Source of the DNA: Conus ventricosus
Lineage: Eukaryota > Mollusca > Gastropoda > Neogastropoda > Conidae
Length of the DNA stretch: 64,000 nucleotides
Direction of reading: 5' to 3'
NCBI GenBank assembly: GCA_018398815.1
Contig: CM031601.1
Span: 17,836,549 to 17,900,548 of the forward strand
Under the pieces are notes generated by a model. The model ran no database searches. It worked only from the letters and a program-made list of their open reading frames with translations, and was not told where the DNA came from. This document shows positions 1 through 12,343 of this stretch, in pieces (position 1 is the stretch's first letter; every line of letters begins with the position of its first letter). The translations under genes were made by a program, and so were the position numbers.

Positions 1-236
1 AGTTGACGAAGAAAGAAGGTGGTTTGATGTGGAAACGTGTTGTTTGCAGCGGGCGACCAGCAACTTGAAGTCAAGTACCAGCTTTCTGAACGGAGCCTGT
101 GCAATGAGCACCCGACCTACGAGTCCTGTGACGCACTGGTCCTGCCTCTCACAGGTACAGTGCGGGGTTCATCGTCTGGGGGGGGGGGGGGGTGTTTACT
201 CAGATATAAGCCACGTGGTTGCTTTAAAGTAAGACC
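1..236. other. No recognisable gene
   Basis: Short overlapping open frames are present but show no family signature. A G-run lies at about 179-192. I see nothing else here. Confidence 0.5.
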
Positions 237-674
237 CTAAGGGCACTCTTGCCGGCCTAATGGGGCAGTGGTTTTCACAGTGTTGTTTTGAACACGACCC
301 TTAGGGCACTCTTGCTGGCCTGATGGGGCAGTGGTTTTCACAGTGTTGTTTTGAACACGACCCTTAGGGCACTCTTGCTGGCCTGATGGGGCAGGGGTTT
401 GACACAGTGTCATTTTACAGCATGGCCCTAAGGGCACTCTTACCGTTCTAATGGGGCAGTGGTTTGACATAGTGTTATGTAAAAACACGGCCGTAAGAGC
501 ACTCTTACTGGCCTAATGGGGCAGAGGTTTGACACAGTGCTATGTTACAACACGACCTTAAGGCCACTCTTACCGGCCTAATGGGGCAGTGGTTTGACAC
601 AGTTATTTTCAACACTTCCCTCAAGGCACTGTTACTGGCGTAATGGGGCAGTGGTTTGACACAGTGTTATGTAA
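237..674. repeat. 63-65 bp tandem repeat, about 7 copies
   Basis: The motif GGCACTCTT followed by GGCCTAATGGGGCAG recurs at about 241, 304, 367, 432, 497, 562 and 624. Copies diverge by scattered substitutions and small indels, so the array is not recent. The same unit reappears once at about 2525, beyond a LINE fragment. The LINE therefore seems to have landed inside this array. Confidence 0.85.
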
Positions 675-2515
675 TAGACCATCTCAGATCGATAGGCAAG
701 CGATCCGGGACATGCCCCAACGTCCAGTTTTGACATCGCTTGATGACCCACCGACTAAGGAGAAAATCCAGGAGGCGACCAAGCAGCTCCAAATTGGAAA
801 AGCACCGGGCCCTGATGGCATCCCCCCTGAGATCTTCAAGGTTGGTGGAGAGGCCATGGTTGACAAGCTAACTGAGCTGGTGCAGCAGTTCTGGGGTGAG
901 GGAGCAGTACCACAGGAGCTTAGGGATGCCAACATCATTCACCTGTACAAGAACAAGGGCGACAGAGCATCGTGCGACAACTACAGAGGCATTTCACTAT
1001 TGAGTATTGCAGGAAAGATTATGGCCCTGGTCATCCTGAATCGCATCATACACCACTTGCTGGACGATGTCATCTCTGAGAGCCAGTGTGGCTTCAGGAA
1101 CAACAGGGGGACAATCGACATGATCTTTGCTGCTCGCCAGCTGCAAGAAATGTGCCGGGAACAGAATCAGAATCTCTGCATCCTCTTTGTGGACCTGACA
1201 AAGGCTTTCGATACCGTCCGTCGCGACGGTCTGTGGGCTATACTGTCCAAACTTGGCTGCTCACCGAAGTTTGTCAAGATTTTACTATCCTTCCATGACG
1301 ACATGATGGCTCGCATAGTGGAAAACGGTACCGTTTCTGACCCCTTCCCCGTGTCTGACGGGGTGAAGCAACGATGTATCCTGGCACCAGCCCTGTTTAG
1401 CCTCATGTTCACCACAATGCTGTTTCTGCTCTGTCTTGTACCAACACAGGGATCACTATCCACTACCGATGTGATGGCCGCTTCTTCGACTTAAGGCGCT
1501 TGAAGTCCAGAACAAAAGTTCTTGAGGCCCGTGTGAGAGACTTCCTGTTTGCCGATGACTGTGCACTCGCAGCACTCAACGAACCAGACCTGCAAGAGCT
1601 GGCCAGTTGCCTGTCTGCAGCAGCAAAGGCCTTTGGCTTGACGATCAGCCTGCGGAAGACAGCAGTGATGCTCCAACCGGCACCCGGCCTCTTTCCTCCA
1701 GAACCAAAGATAGTGATCGAAGACACGATCCTGAACAATGTTGACAGTTTCACCTACTTGGGGAGCTGCTTGTCTTCATCGTGTGGCTTGGATAAAGAAG
1801 TGTCGAACAGACCGGCAAAAGCAGGACCTTCCTTCGGCAGGCTTTGGAACAGAGTGTGGGGAGAGCGTGGCATCACTCTAAGTACCAAGCTGGCAGTCTA
1901 CAGAGCAGTCGTTGTCACCTCGCTGCTCTACGGCTGTGAGACCTGGACACTGTATAAGAGACAACTGAAGACTCTGGATCAGTTCCACCTCCGCTACCTG
2001 CGTAAGATCATGGGAATCTCCTGGGAGGACAAGACTTCCAACACAAAAGTGCTTCGCAGAGCGAAGATGCCTGGTATCAAGGCGCTGATTATGAAAGTGC
2101 AGTTGAGGTGGGTTGGGCATGTGGTACGAATGGACGAAACGCGACTTCCAAAAATGGTCTTCTTCTTTGAGCTGGCAGCTGGAACAAGGAACACTGGGCG
2201 GGCACTCATACGCTTCAAAGACTGCCTGAAAGTTTCACTGGCAGCCTGTGGCATCCCGCTTCAGGGCTGGGAAACACTTGCCACAGACCGCAGTGCCTGG
2301 CGACTTGCTGTCCACAAAGGAGTAAATAACTTCGAAGAGAAGCGTTTGCAGGAACTGGACCAGAAGCGCCAAGCCCGCAAAGAGAGGAGACCTGACCCAG
2401 TGACAGCTGTCGCATGCCCAGAGCGTGGACGTATCTGTGTGTCCAGCTTTGGCTTGCGCTCACACATGCGGAGTCACTGACGTCTTCGTCGACCACGACG
2501 GACATCCATGAATGT
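675..2515 (+). pseudogene. Non-LTR retrotransposon (LINE) reverse transcriptase fragment, frameshifted
   Basis: This encodes the reverse transcriptase half of a LINE ORF2, which copies element RNA at a nicked target. The first frame (to about 1420) shows the RT block GKAPGPDGIPPE, NYRGISLLS, the SQCGFR block and FVDLTKAFDTVRRDGLW. A frameshift at about 1420-1450 moves reading to a second frame that carries the catalytic FADD (1548-1559), the thumb block with YLGS, and LLYGCETWTLY. The second frame ends at 2480 with a C2H2-like finger (CPERGRIC then LRSHMRSH). No endonuclease is present, so the copy is 5'-truncated. It is flanked on both sides by the same tandem repeat. Confidence 0.85.
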
Positions 2516-2520
2516 AACAA

Positions 2521-2576
2521 CCCAATCCTATGAACACTCTTACTGGCCTTATGGGGCAGGGGGTTGATATAGTAGG
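2521..2576. repeat. Stray copy of the 63-65 bp repeat
   Basis: The stretch contains CACTCTTACTGGCCTTATGG and GGGGCAG, matching the array at 237-674. It marks the far side of the LINE insertion. Confidence 0.7.
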
Positions 2577-3280
2577 CTAGAAGATGGTTGGTTCAATGTC
2601 CCAGAGTTTCTGAGTATCCCAAGGACTCAAATGGCAAGGAGGGAGCCACAGAGTTGTGTTTCATCCGCTTGTTGTATGTGTTTGTGAAAACACTATTTTA
2701 AAGATTCCGATGAACAACTGCAGGTGTCTGTACCTCTCGGGCCTGTTTGACGCCAGAATACATTTGTTGTGCACAGACGTGAATAACATCCTTGCCGTGA
2801 AGTCTCGGACCAAACTTGAAGTGCATACATCCTCCGCAGTGATCCTCATCAGAATCAAAGTCCACATTCTATTGCTCTCGATACCCTGAGCTCCGAGTTC
2901 TGCTCCACATCTATGATCCAGATGAGATGTTAGGGTCGCTGGTTTCAACCAGTTCATGGGGAGTGGGAGGGGGGGGGGTGCTGTCGTTCATTGCCAGGAC
3001 GTGATGACGCCTTCCTGGAGAGGAACGCTCACTGACGCTGACTCCACCTGAAGCACTCGTCAGCAGCGGGCTTACTGGATGGTATCCTGTGTATGATGGA
3101 TCACACCAGGCGCCACAGAACACCACTGACGTTATATTGAGGACTCTCGATGGATCACTTAGGTTCAGGTTGTGAAGGACCAGGCTGGATGTGGCTGTGT
3201 TCAGGAGTCACAATGAGATGGGGGTGGGGGGGAGGGGGGGGGGGTTAACTGCACAGAGACGGCACAGGAGAAAAGGCAAC
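2577..3280. other. No gene; part is a dispersed repeat shared with 27.8 kb
   Basis: No coding family is recognised. On the minus strand, 3045-3126 reads with high similarity to plus-strand 27832-27910 (conceptual peptides VVFSGACSDLTYAGHH versus VFCGAWCDPSYTGYHP). This marks a dispersed repeat present in opposite orientations. G-runs lie at 2967-2976 and about 3221-3243. Confidence 0.5.
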
Positions 3281-3289
3281 AAACAGAAA

Positions 3290-3935
3290 ATTCCGGTGAA
3301 GAATAAATATTATCAGAGCAAAAACAACAACGTGAACAATAAGAACAAGAACAACAGTAACAACAAGAATAACAACAACAACGATAATAACAATAATAAT
3401 AATGATCATAATGATGATGATAATATTACTACTACTAATAATAATGATAACAATAATGATGATGATAATGATAATGTAATGATAATAATAGTAGTTATAG
3501 TGACTATGATGATTTTGATGGGTATGATGGTGATAAAAGTACAAGTAATCAAAATAATGGTAAGATTAGTAAGAATGATAACATTTATGTATATAATTGC
3601 TGTAGTTGTTGTTGACGCTGTCGTTGTTGTTATCATTATCATTATTATTGTTGTTATTATTATTATAATCACTAGTAGTAGAAGTGGTATTTGTATTAGT
3701 ATTATCATTATTATCATCATCATTATTATCATCACCATTCTTATCATTGTTATGATTATTATTACCAATATTTTATCACTACTATTATCCTCATTGTTAT
3801 TAATATTATTATTATTATTACTATTATTATCATTATTATCATGTTGTTGTTATTATCATGATTACTATTATCATTATTATATCATTATTACTATTGTTGT
3901 TATTATATCATTATTCTTATTGCTATTATTAACAC

Positions 3936-3980
<45 letters not shown>

Positions 3981-3989
3981 ATATTATTA

Positions 3990-4025
<36 letters not shown>

Positions 4026-4030
4026 GCATA
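3290..4030. repeat. Cryptic trinucleotide-rich block (AAC, AAT, ATT, ATC)
   Basis: A long run of interspersed trinucleotides shifts from AAC/AAT on the left to ATT/TTG and then pure (ATC)n (about 3930-3980) and (ATT)n (about 3985-4025). The long open frames across it encode only Asn, Ile, Ser or Tyr runs and are artefacts of the repeat. Confidence 0.9.
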
Positions 4031-4177
4031 TATTTTTGTTTCAGGGTAGGACATGTCACAGCTATTTAGGACATGTCGCAGCTATTTATGTCACTGAGGT
4101 CCTGGTCCAATGCTTCTCCCATTCTACATGGCATCAGTTGACGATGTTACCCGTACTCGTCATCATCCCCAGGCGGG

Positions 4178-4185
4178 GCTCTCTG

Positions 4186-4257
<72 letters not shown>

Positions 4258-4300
4258 GTTCTTTGTTTTTTGTTTTTGTTTTTGCTTTTTTTTTTTTTTT
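4178..4300. repeat. (CTCTGT)n/(CT)n and T-rich tract
   Basis: A hexanucleotide CTCTGT run passes into (CT)n and then a T-rich tract. It is a simple repeat with no coding signal. Confidence 0.95.
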
Positions 4301-4680
4301 GCTTTTCTTTTAAGTTTGGTTATATTCCGATCGATTTTCACAACAACTGAGAAGAAGGGTAGAATTTGTCCGCCAGCCGCGTTTTCAGTTAACTAAATAA
4401 AATTAAGCATGTGCTGAAATCCGGCAGGTGCGCGAGATTCCTTGTTATTCAATGCGTGTTCCGGGTCTTGTTGTCATGATGAAAACTTAGCATGTACTTT
4501 GTTTTAATCAGCTAATGAGTATTCTTCCTTTTCTTTCTTCTTCTGACTTTGACGGCTACAATTTTTGATTTGTATAAACCGGTCATGCTGTATTGTATAC
4601 TAAGTCAAACTGTACCTCATGTCTTTTCGCTTGAAATTTGAAAGAAAATATAAAAGATAAGTATGTCATGTGTATGCTTG
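4301..4680. other. No recognisable feature
   Basis: AT-rich single-copy-looking sequence. No coding family or RNA gene is seen. Confidence 0.5.
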
Positions 4681-4725
4681 CTTTTTTATGTTTTTTTTTC
4701 CGTCTGTCTGTCTATCTGTCCTCCG

Positions 4726-5130
<405 letters not shown>

Positions 5131-5440
5131 GTTTGTTGTTGTTGTCGTTGCTGTTGTTGTTTTTTTTCCATTTTAAAAGCACTGTTGGCAATGCTCTTTT
5201 GTTCAATTGTTCCTTTCGGCGTGAGTGGTAAATACAACAGAGCGAAAGTGACAGCGCACCAAACATTAGAACAAATATAAACCCAGACACCTTGCTCCAA
5301 ACTCGAAAAAACTAAAGCAGCAAGCGAATGTCCATCGGTAATAAAACACGCGTACGCAGACAATGCATGGTGTGTGAGGCTTTGAAGAAAAAGAAAATAT
5401 GAAAAAATGAGGGGGAAAAGAGGATGTAAGCCCCACTTTA
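5131..5440. other. No recognisable feature
   Basis: A (TTG)-rich edge is followed by AT-rich sequence. No gene signal is seen. Confidence 0.5.
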
Positions 5441-5981
5441 AAACAAGATGCAAAGCATATAAACGCACTTCCAGTTTATCTTGAATACGCGTGAGATATT
5501 CCATAAAGAGGAAAAACCGTTTTGGGCCGTTATAGCCGTTTGTAACGGCTATTCTGGTAAACATCGGCCATCATCTGTGACCCATAATGAACACACCTAC
5601 AAATTTTCAGAAAGATCGGCCAGGTACTTTCGGAGATATTCCATAAAGAAGAAAAACCGTTTTGGGCCGTTATAGCCTTTAGTAACGGCTTTAACGGTTA
5701 AAATAACATATCGCGCATCATTCATGACCCATAATGAACATACCTACAACTTTTCAGAAAGATCGGCCAAGTACTTTCTAAGATATTCCATAAAGTAGGA
5801 AAACCGTTATAAGCCGTTATAGCCGTTAGTAACGGCTATAACGGTAAAATAACACATCGGGTATCATCCGTGACCCTTAATCAACATTTCTACAAATTTC
5901 CAGACAGATCGGCCCAGTACTTTTGTCTGGAGCGAGCGGAACACATTTTGACCACGGACGGACAGACACACAGACACACGC

Positions 5982-6017
<36 letters not shown>

Positions 6018-6060
6018 GCGCGCGCGCGGAGTTCAAAAAGACCGCCTTTACCACACAAAA
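5441..6060 (+). mobile_element. Satellite-cored non-autonomous element, copy A
   Basis: The head, ACAAGATGC then AAGCATATAAACG, is followed by about three ~145-bp units. Then comes a tail with GTCTGGAGCGAG and CACATTTTGACCACGGACGG, expanding into (CA)n and a CG tract (to about 6028). This organisation (head, tandem core, ACGG/ACAG microsatellite) resembles molluscan pearl or Helentron-like non-autonomous elements. That assignment is inference. The terminal hairpin seen in copies B and C is absent here and may have been replaced by the CA expansion. Confidence 0.55.
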
Positions 6061-6097
6061 AGAAGAGAAAAAAAAGAAAAGAAAAGAATACATATAC

Positions 6098-6815
6098 AAA
6101 CAAGATGCGAAGCACATAAACGTGCTCCCAGGTTTCCAAACCGCTTATAAATCGGCCAAGTGCTTTGTGGGATAAGAAATAAAGGCAAAATGACGGTTTT
6201 TAACGGTTATTTAACCGATGTACACTTTTTAACCCGGTATTTTAATCCTCACTGGGCTAAAGCCTGTGTACATACCAAATTTCATCCAAATCGGACAATA
6301 TATCAAGAATAAAGGTTTTTAACGGTCAAATTTTGTAACACTATATAGAAGTGCCATTTGTGTGTGATAACCTTTCTATATACCAAATTTCATTAAAATC
6401 CACCTATATATAAGAAATAACGGCAGAATAACGGTTTTTAACGGTGGTTTAATCCATTTTCAGCATTACATCACTTACATATGGACAGAGGTTCCGATTT
6501 GTCACAAGATCATCCAAACCGCTTATAAATTGGCCAAGTACTTTCTGTGATATTCCATAAAGAAGAAAAACCGTTGTAGGCCGTTACAGCCGTTAGTAAC
6601 GGCTATAGCGGTAAACTAAAACATTGGGCATCATCCGTGGCCATTAGAACATACCTGCAAAATTTCAGAAAGATCGGTCCAGTAGTTTTGTCTGGAGCGA
6701 GTGGAACACATTTTGACCACGGACACACAGACACACAGACAGACACACAGACAGCATTTCTTCGTTCCCATTCTAAAGTACTCCCTGTTCTATAAGTACT
6801 GGGAGTACAAAAAGC
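6098..6815 (+). mobile_element. Satellite-cored non-autonomous element, copy B
   Basis: The head AACAAGATGCGAAGCACATA is followed by diverged repeat units with AACGGTTTTTAACGG variants and a ~145-bp unit at about 6540. The tail has GTCTGGAGCGAGTGGAACAC and GACCACGGACAC, with GACACACAGACAGAC repeats. It ends in a hairpin: GTACTCCCTGTTC / TATAA / GTACTGGGAGTAC at about 6776-6808. Copy C follows within ~10 bp. Confidence 0.6.
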
Positions 6816-6820
6816 AAGAG

Positions 6821-9800
6821 AAAACAAGATGCAAAGGATATAAACGTACTCCCAGTATACCCTGAATACGCGTGATATATTCCATAAAGAGGAAAAACGG
6901 TCTTGGGCTGGTCTAACCGTTAGTAATGGCTATTCTGGTAAACATCGGCCATCATCTGTGACCTATAATGAACACACTTACAAATTTTCAGAAAGATCCG
7001 CCAAGAACATCGGGCATCATCCGTGACCCTTAATCAACATACCTACAAATTTTCAGAAATATCGGCCACGTACATTCTGAGATATTCCATGAAGAAGGAA
7101 AACCGTGAGGGGCCGTTATAGCAGCTAGTAACAGCTATAACGGTAAAATAAAACATCGGGCATCATCCGTGACCCATAATACCTACACATTTTCAGAAAG
7201 ATCGACCAAGTACTTTCTGAGATATTCTATAAAAAAAAAATTAAAAAAACCGTTATGGGTTGTTATAGCCGTTAGTAACGGCCATAAGGGTAAACTAAAA
7301 CGACGGGCATGATCCGTGACCCATAATGAACATACCTGCAAATTTTCGCAAAGATCGGCCAAGTACTTTCTGAGACATCTCATAAAAAAGTTTTAAAAAA
7401 AAAAAAACAGTTATGGGCTATTACAGCCGTTAGTAGCAGCTACAACGGTAAAATGAAATATCGGGCATCATCCGTAACCCATTGTGAACATACCTGCTAA
7501 TTTCCACAAAGATCTGCCAAGTACTTTCGGAGATATTCCATTAAAAAAAAACCCGTTACAGGCCGTTACAGCCGTTAGTAATGGCTATAACGGGGTAAAC
7601 TAAAACATCGGGCATCATCCATGACCCATAATGAACATACCTGTTAATTTTCACAAAGATCGGCCAAGTACTTTCTGTATTAATATTTCATGAAGAAAAA
7701 AAACCCGTTACTGGCCATTAGTAACGGCTATAACGGTGAACTAAAACATCGGCATTATCCGTGACCCATAATGAACATACCTACAGATTTTCAGAAACAT
7801 CGGCCAAGTACTTTTTGAGATATTCTATGAAGAAGGAAACTCGTTACAGGCTGTTACAACCGTTAGTAACGGCTATAATGGGGTAAACTAAAACATCGGG
7901 CATCATCCATGACCCATTATGAAGATACCTGCCAATTTTCACAAAGATCCGCCATGTACTTACTGAGGTATTCCATAAAGAAGAAAAACCGTTACAGGCC
8001 GTTACAGCCGTCAGTAACGGATATAACGGCCAACTTAAACATCGGGCATTATTCGTGACTCATAATGTGCATTAATACAAATTTTCACAAAGATCGGCCA
8101 AGAACTTTCTGAGATATTCCATAAAGAAGGAAAACCGTTACAGGCCAGTACAGCCGTTAGTAACGACTATAACGGGGTAAACTAAACATCGAGCATCACC
8201 CGTGACCTATAATGAACATACCGGCTAATTTCGGAGATATTCCATAAAGAAGAAAAACCGTTACAGGCTGTTACAGCCTTTAGTAATGGATATAACGGTA
8301 AACTAAAACATCGAGCATTATTCGTGACCCATAATGAACATATCAACAAATTTTCAGAAAGATCGGCCAAGTACTTCTTGAGATATTCCATATAGAAGGA
8401 AAACCGTTACAGGCCGTTGCAGCCGTTAGTAACAGCTATAACGGGGTAAACTAAAACATCAGGCATCATCCATGACCCATAATAAACATACCTGCTAATT
8501 TTCACAAAGATCAGCTAAGAAGTTTCGGAGATATTCCAAAAAGAAGAACCGGGACAGACTGTTACAGCCGTTAGTAACGGCTATAACAGTAACTTAAAAC
8601 ATAGGGCATCACCCGTGACCCATAATGAACGTATCTGCTAATTTTCACAAAGATCGGCCAAGTACTTTTGGAGATATTCCATAAAGAAGAAAAACCATTA
8701 CAGGTCGTTACAGCCGTTAGTAACGGCTATAACGGTAAACTAAACCTCGGGCATTATTCGTGACCCATAATGAACATACCTGCTTATTTTCAGAAATATC
8801 GGCCAAGTACCTTTTGAGATATTCCATAAAGAAGAAAAAACGTTACAGGCCGTTACAGCCGTTAGTAACGGCTATAACGGTAAACTAAACATCGGGCATC
8901 ATCCATGACCCATAATGAACATACCTGCTAATTCTCGGAAAGATCGGCCAAGTACTTTCGGAGATATATGAAGAAGAAAAACCGTTACAGGCCGTTAGTA
9001 ACGGCTACCACGGAAAACTAAAACGTCGGGCATTATTCGTGACCCACAATGAACATACATGCTAATTTTCACAAAGATCCGCCATGTACTTTCTGAGATA
9101 TTCCATGAATAAGAAAAACTGTTACAGGCCGTTACAGCCGTTAGTAGCGGCTATAACGGCAAACTAAAACATCAAGCATTATTCGTGACCCATAATGAAC
9201 ATACCTACAAATTTTCAAAAAGATTAGCCGAGTACTTTCTGAGATATTCCATAAAGAATGTAAACCGTGACAGGTCGTTACAGCCGATAGTAACGGCTAT
9301 AACGGGGTAAACTAAAACTTCGGATATCATCTGTAACCCATATGAACACACCTGCTAATTATCACAAAGATCGGCTATGTACTTTCGAAGATATTCCATA
9401 AAGAAGAAAAACCGTTACAGGCCGTTACAGCCGTTAGTAACGGCTATATCGGTGAACTAAAACATCGGGCATTATTCTTGACCCATAATGAACATATCTA
9501 CAAATTTTCAGAAAGATCGGCCATGTACTTTCGGAGATATTTCATGAAGAAGGAAAACTGTTACAGGCCGTTACAGCCGTTAGTGATGACTAAAATGGGG
9601 TAAACTAAAACATCGGGCATTATCATTGACCCATAATGAACATATCTGCTAATTTTCACAAAGATCGGCCGAGTACTTTTGGAGATATTCCATAAAGAAG
9701 AAAAACCGTTACAGGCTGTTACAGCCGTTAGTAACGGTATACAACGGTAAACTAAATCATCAGGCATTATTCCTGACCCATCGTGAATATACCTACAAAT

Positions 9801-10093
9801 TTTCAAAAAGATCGGCCAAGTACTTTTTTTTTAGATATTCCATAAAGAAGGAAAACCGTTTCAGGCCGTTACAGCCGTTAGTAACGGCTATAACGGTAAA
9901 CTAAAACATCGGGCATCATCCTTGACCCATAATGAACATACCTACAGATTTTCAGAAAGATCGGTCCAGTAGTTTTGTCTGGAGCGAGTGGAACACATTT
10001 TGACCACGGACGGACGGACGGACGGACACTCAGACAGCATTTCTTCGTTCCCATACTAAAGTACTCCTGTTCTATAAGAACTGGGAGTACAAA
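6821..10093 (+). mobile_element. Satellite-cored non-autonomous element, copy C (long array)
   Basis: The head AACAAGATGC then AAAGGATATAAACGT leads into more than 20 units of ~145 bp, and then the tail with GTCTGGAGCGAGTGGAACAC, (GACG)n and a terminal hairpin at about 10060-10090 (arms GTACTCC and GGAGTAC). Each unit carries GATATTCCATAAAGAAG, then an inverted repeat around CCGTTAGTAACGG, then CATCGGGCATCATCCGTGAC and GATCGGCCAAGTACTTTC. Short open frames inside it carry no protein signal. It appears to be the same element as A and B with an expanded core. Confidence 0.65.
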
Positions 10094-11460
10094 AATCGTG
10101 TAAGAAACATTTTCAGTGTGTACTTTTTCCATCTGACTATATTTTGTTTTTACACAATGTATTATGGGGAACCGAGTAAACGCTTGCTATTGTCTTAAAT
10201 GTGTGTGAGTGAGTGTGAGTGAGTGTGTGAGTGTGCGCCTACTTGCCTGCCTGTCAATACATGCGGTAATGAGCGTTTACTATGGTGACGAGAGGTGCCT
10301 TTAGAGGACACCGAAACCGAAAACCAAACAAATGGTGTGTGCGTGTGTTGCTGGTCGGGGTGGGGGTTCGGGGTGGGGGGCTGAGGGTTACCGCTTAGTT
10401 GAAACTTCTAGTCTTGACCCGTTTGGACAAGAAATCAGCCCTGTTTGTCAGCTTACTGCACGGATGCTGGTTTCCAGAGAAGAATAAAAGCAGCAGAAAA
10501 TCAAAGAGGCTCACTGTATTGAGAACAACTAGTTTTTCAACGGCCGTTTCTTCTAAGGTACGTCACACGATACACCCAGGTCAGAATGCCAGACGTTCAA
10601 GCCGACACACTGCCGACACCGCCGATTTCTTCACTGGTGCTCAAAGATAATTATCGACCAGAACCGTCTTATTGATTTCTGCCGCCTGTTTCTTTCAATC
10701 TATTATACTGGGCCCAATGGTAAAGTAACGATGGAATGGGTCGACCTAAAATACACTTTTTATCATGTAACTCGTAGGAATTTGGGGCGGCCCAGTGTAA
10801 TTCTCTACTACCATTTAATCGTGGAGCCAGAAATAATCACTTGCATACCAGCAAACCTGCTCTTTAGCTCATGATGCTAAGAGCAGACAAAACCTTTCGC
10901 CATACCAAGGCACGCCTTGAAATGTTTGTAAAGCACAACATAGTTTGAAATTGTTACTTCTCATCGAATGTCAGATGAAGTCTCTAATCAGGGTCCCACA
11001 CAGCTACAGAGGGAAAAAAAACTATGCAGGACCCCAAAAAGGCAATGAAAACTGTACCTCGTGTCTTACAATTGTCTTTCCTACCCAGCGGTATGCGCTA
11101 AATGCTGTCCCCAAGGTAGAAAACCTCACATGAAAGAGGCGCCAGATCTGAAATACAATATGGTTGTTACTGAGATCCTGTTCTGGCTTGTCTCAGACAT
11201 ACTTCATTGTTCAAACAATCTGAAATACGTCTTTTTTCCTAATCCAAGCGTGGTGGTGGTTTAATTTTACGTCTTTCCATCTGGCAGATGATATTAGATG
11301 GAGAACAAAACTCCACTGAAGTCATTTCAACACATACATCTGCCTACACTTATGAAAAGGAAAACGGCATATCAGTTAAGGACCCTCATAATAGTCTAGC
11401 TACATCAGAACTGGCTAAAGTGGCGGCAAACTCAATTATGCATGAGTCAGACAGAACTTG
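10094..11460. other. No recognisable gene
   Basis: Mostly unique-looking sequence with a short GTGAGTGA tract (about 10200-10235). Open frames of 60-83 codons exist at 10399-10650 and 10945-11264 but match no family I know. Confidence 0.5.
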
Positions 11461-11464
11461 ACTC

Positions 11465-12281
11465 TCATTTTTTTTTATATTTGTCAAGATTGATACCTTT
11501 CGCCTTATACATTTTAGTTAAAACTGAACAATCTAATAGAAGGTGATGCACAGAGATAAATTTTCCACAGACACACACAACTTCAGGAGAAAATGTGGTC
11601 TTCCATGTGTTCAGCCTTAATTTTGTGATAATCTTAGCCAGATGGCGTGAGCAACTAGGCTGTGTGTAGCGTTTCTCACAGAAAAAAAGTTTTGTAAACG
11701 TAGTGTTCCAGGTTGAATAGTATTTCACACTTGGAAGGATGTAATGGCAAATTTAGCGCACATTCTGAATAGTTTTGTGCACCAAGTTTGGCTAGATTAT
11801 CTGCTATTTCATTCCCTCTGAGACCACAATGTGAAGGAATCCAACAGAAGTCTACGATTATACCCTGAGACATAATACAGCGTATCAGGTACCTTATTTC
11901 ATATAATAAATCTTTTCTGGCCTTACAATCCCAAGTTTGCAGTGATCGCAAAACATTACACTAAAAAAAGGATATTGGAGTACGAGTACTATATGCACAA
12001 AATAAAGCCATCAGTATAGCATACAGTTCTGCAGTGAATATTGAAAATCCTTTTCCGAGATGAAAATGTTTTCGTATATTCTGACTTGGAATAACTAAAC
12101 CAGAACCGCTATCAGCTGTGTCCATAACTGAACCATCAGTATAGATTTTAAGATGATTAGGATAAGAATTTTCTGTGTGTTCTTTCACATCGTTCACTAG
12201 AATGTTAATATTTTCTTTTTTTCTTTGAGACTGTATACTCATAAATAAAATTTCACTCAAGTGTTCCCAAGGAGGCATCAT
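11465..12281 (-). pseudogene. LINE ORF2 3' end: RNase H and zinc-knuckle fragment
   Basis: The minus strand carries the C-terminal part of an I/Jockey-type LINE ORF2. The RNase H domain removes the RNA template strand during insertion. Visible are KIYTDGSV (first Asp), FTAELYAIL (Glu) and WIPSHCGLRGNEIADNLAK (final Asp region). Downstream is CVCG followed by HHLLLDC, a typical C-terminal zinc motif. Stops break it at about 11955, in the part where the third acidic residue should lie. A related fragment lies head-to-head from 12344. Confidence 0.8.
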
Positions 12282-12343
12282 TCGAACTGTGAGGAACTAT
12301 TACTCTTTTGCACCTTTCTACCGCATTGGTTAGATCAAAATAA

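Noticed and set aside
237..488. 83-codon minus-strand frame with internal peptide repeats
   Set aside because: The peptide repeats simply mirror the 63-bp tandem DNA repeat.
3191..4069. 292-codon frame rich in Asn, Ile and Ser
   Set aside because: It is a read-through of AAC/AAT/ATT/ATC triplet repeats. There is no domain, and the composition changes with the repeat type.
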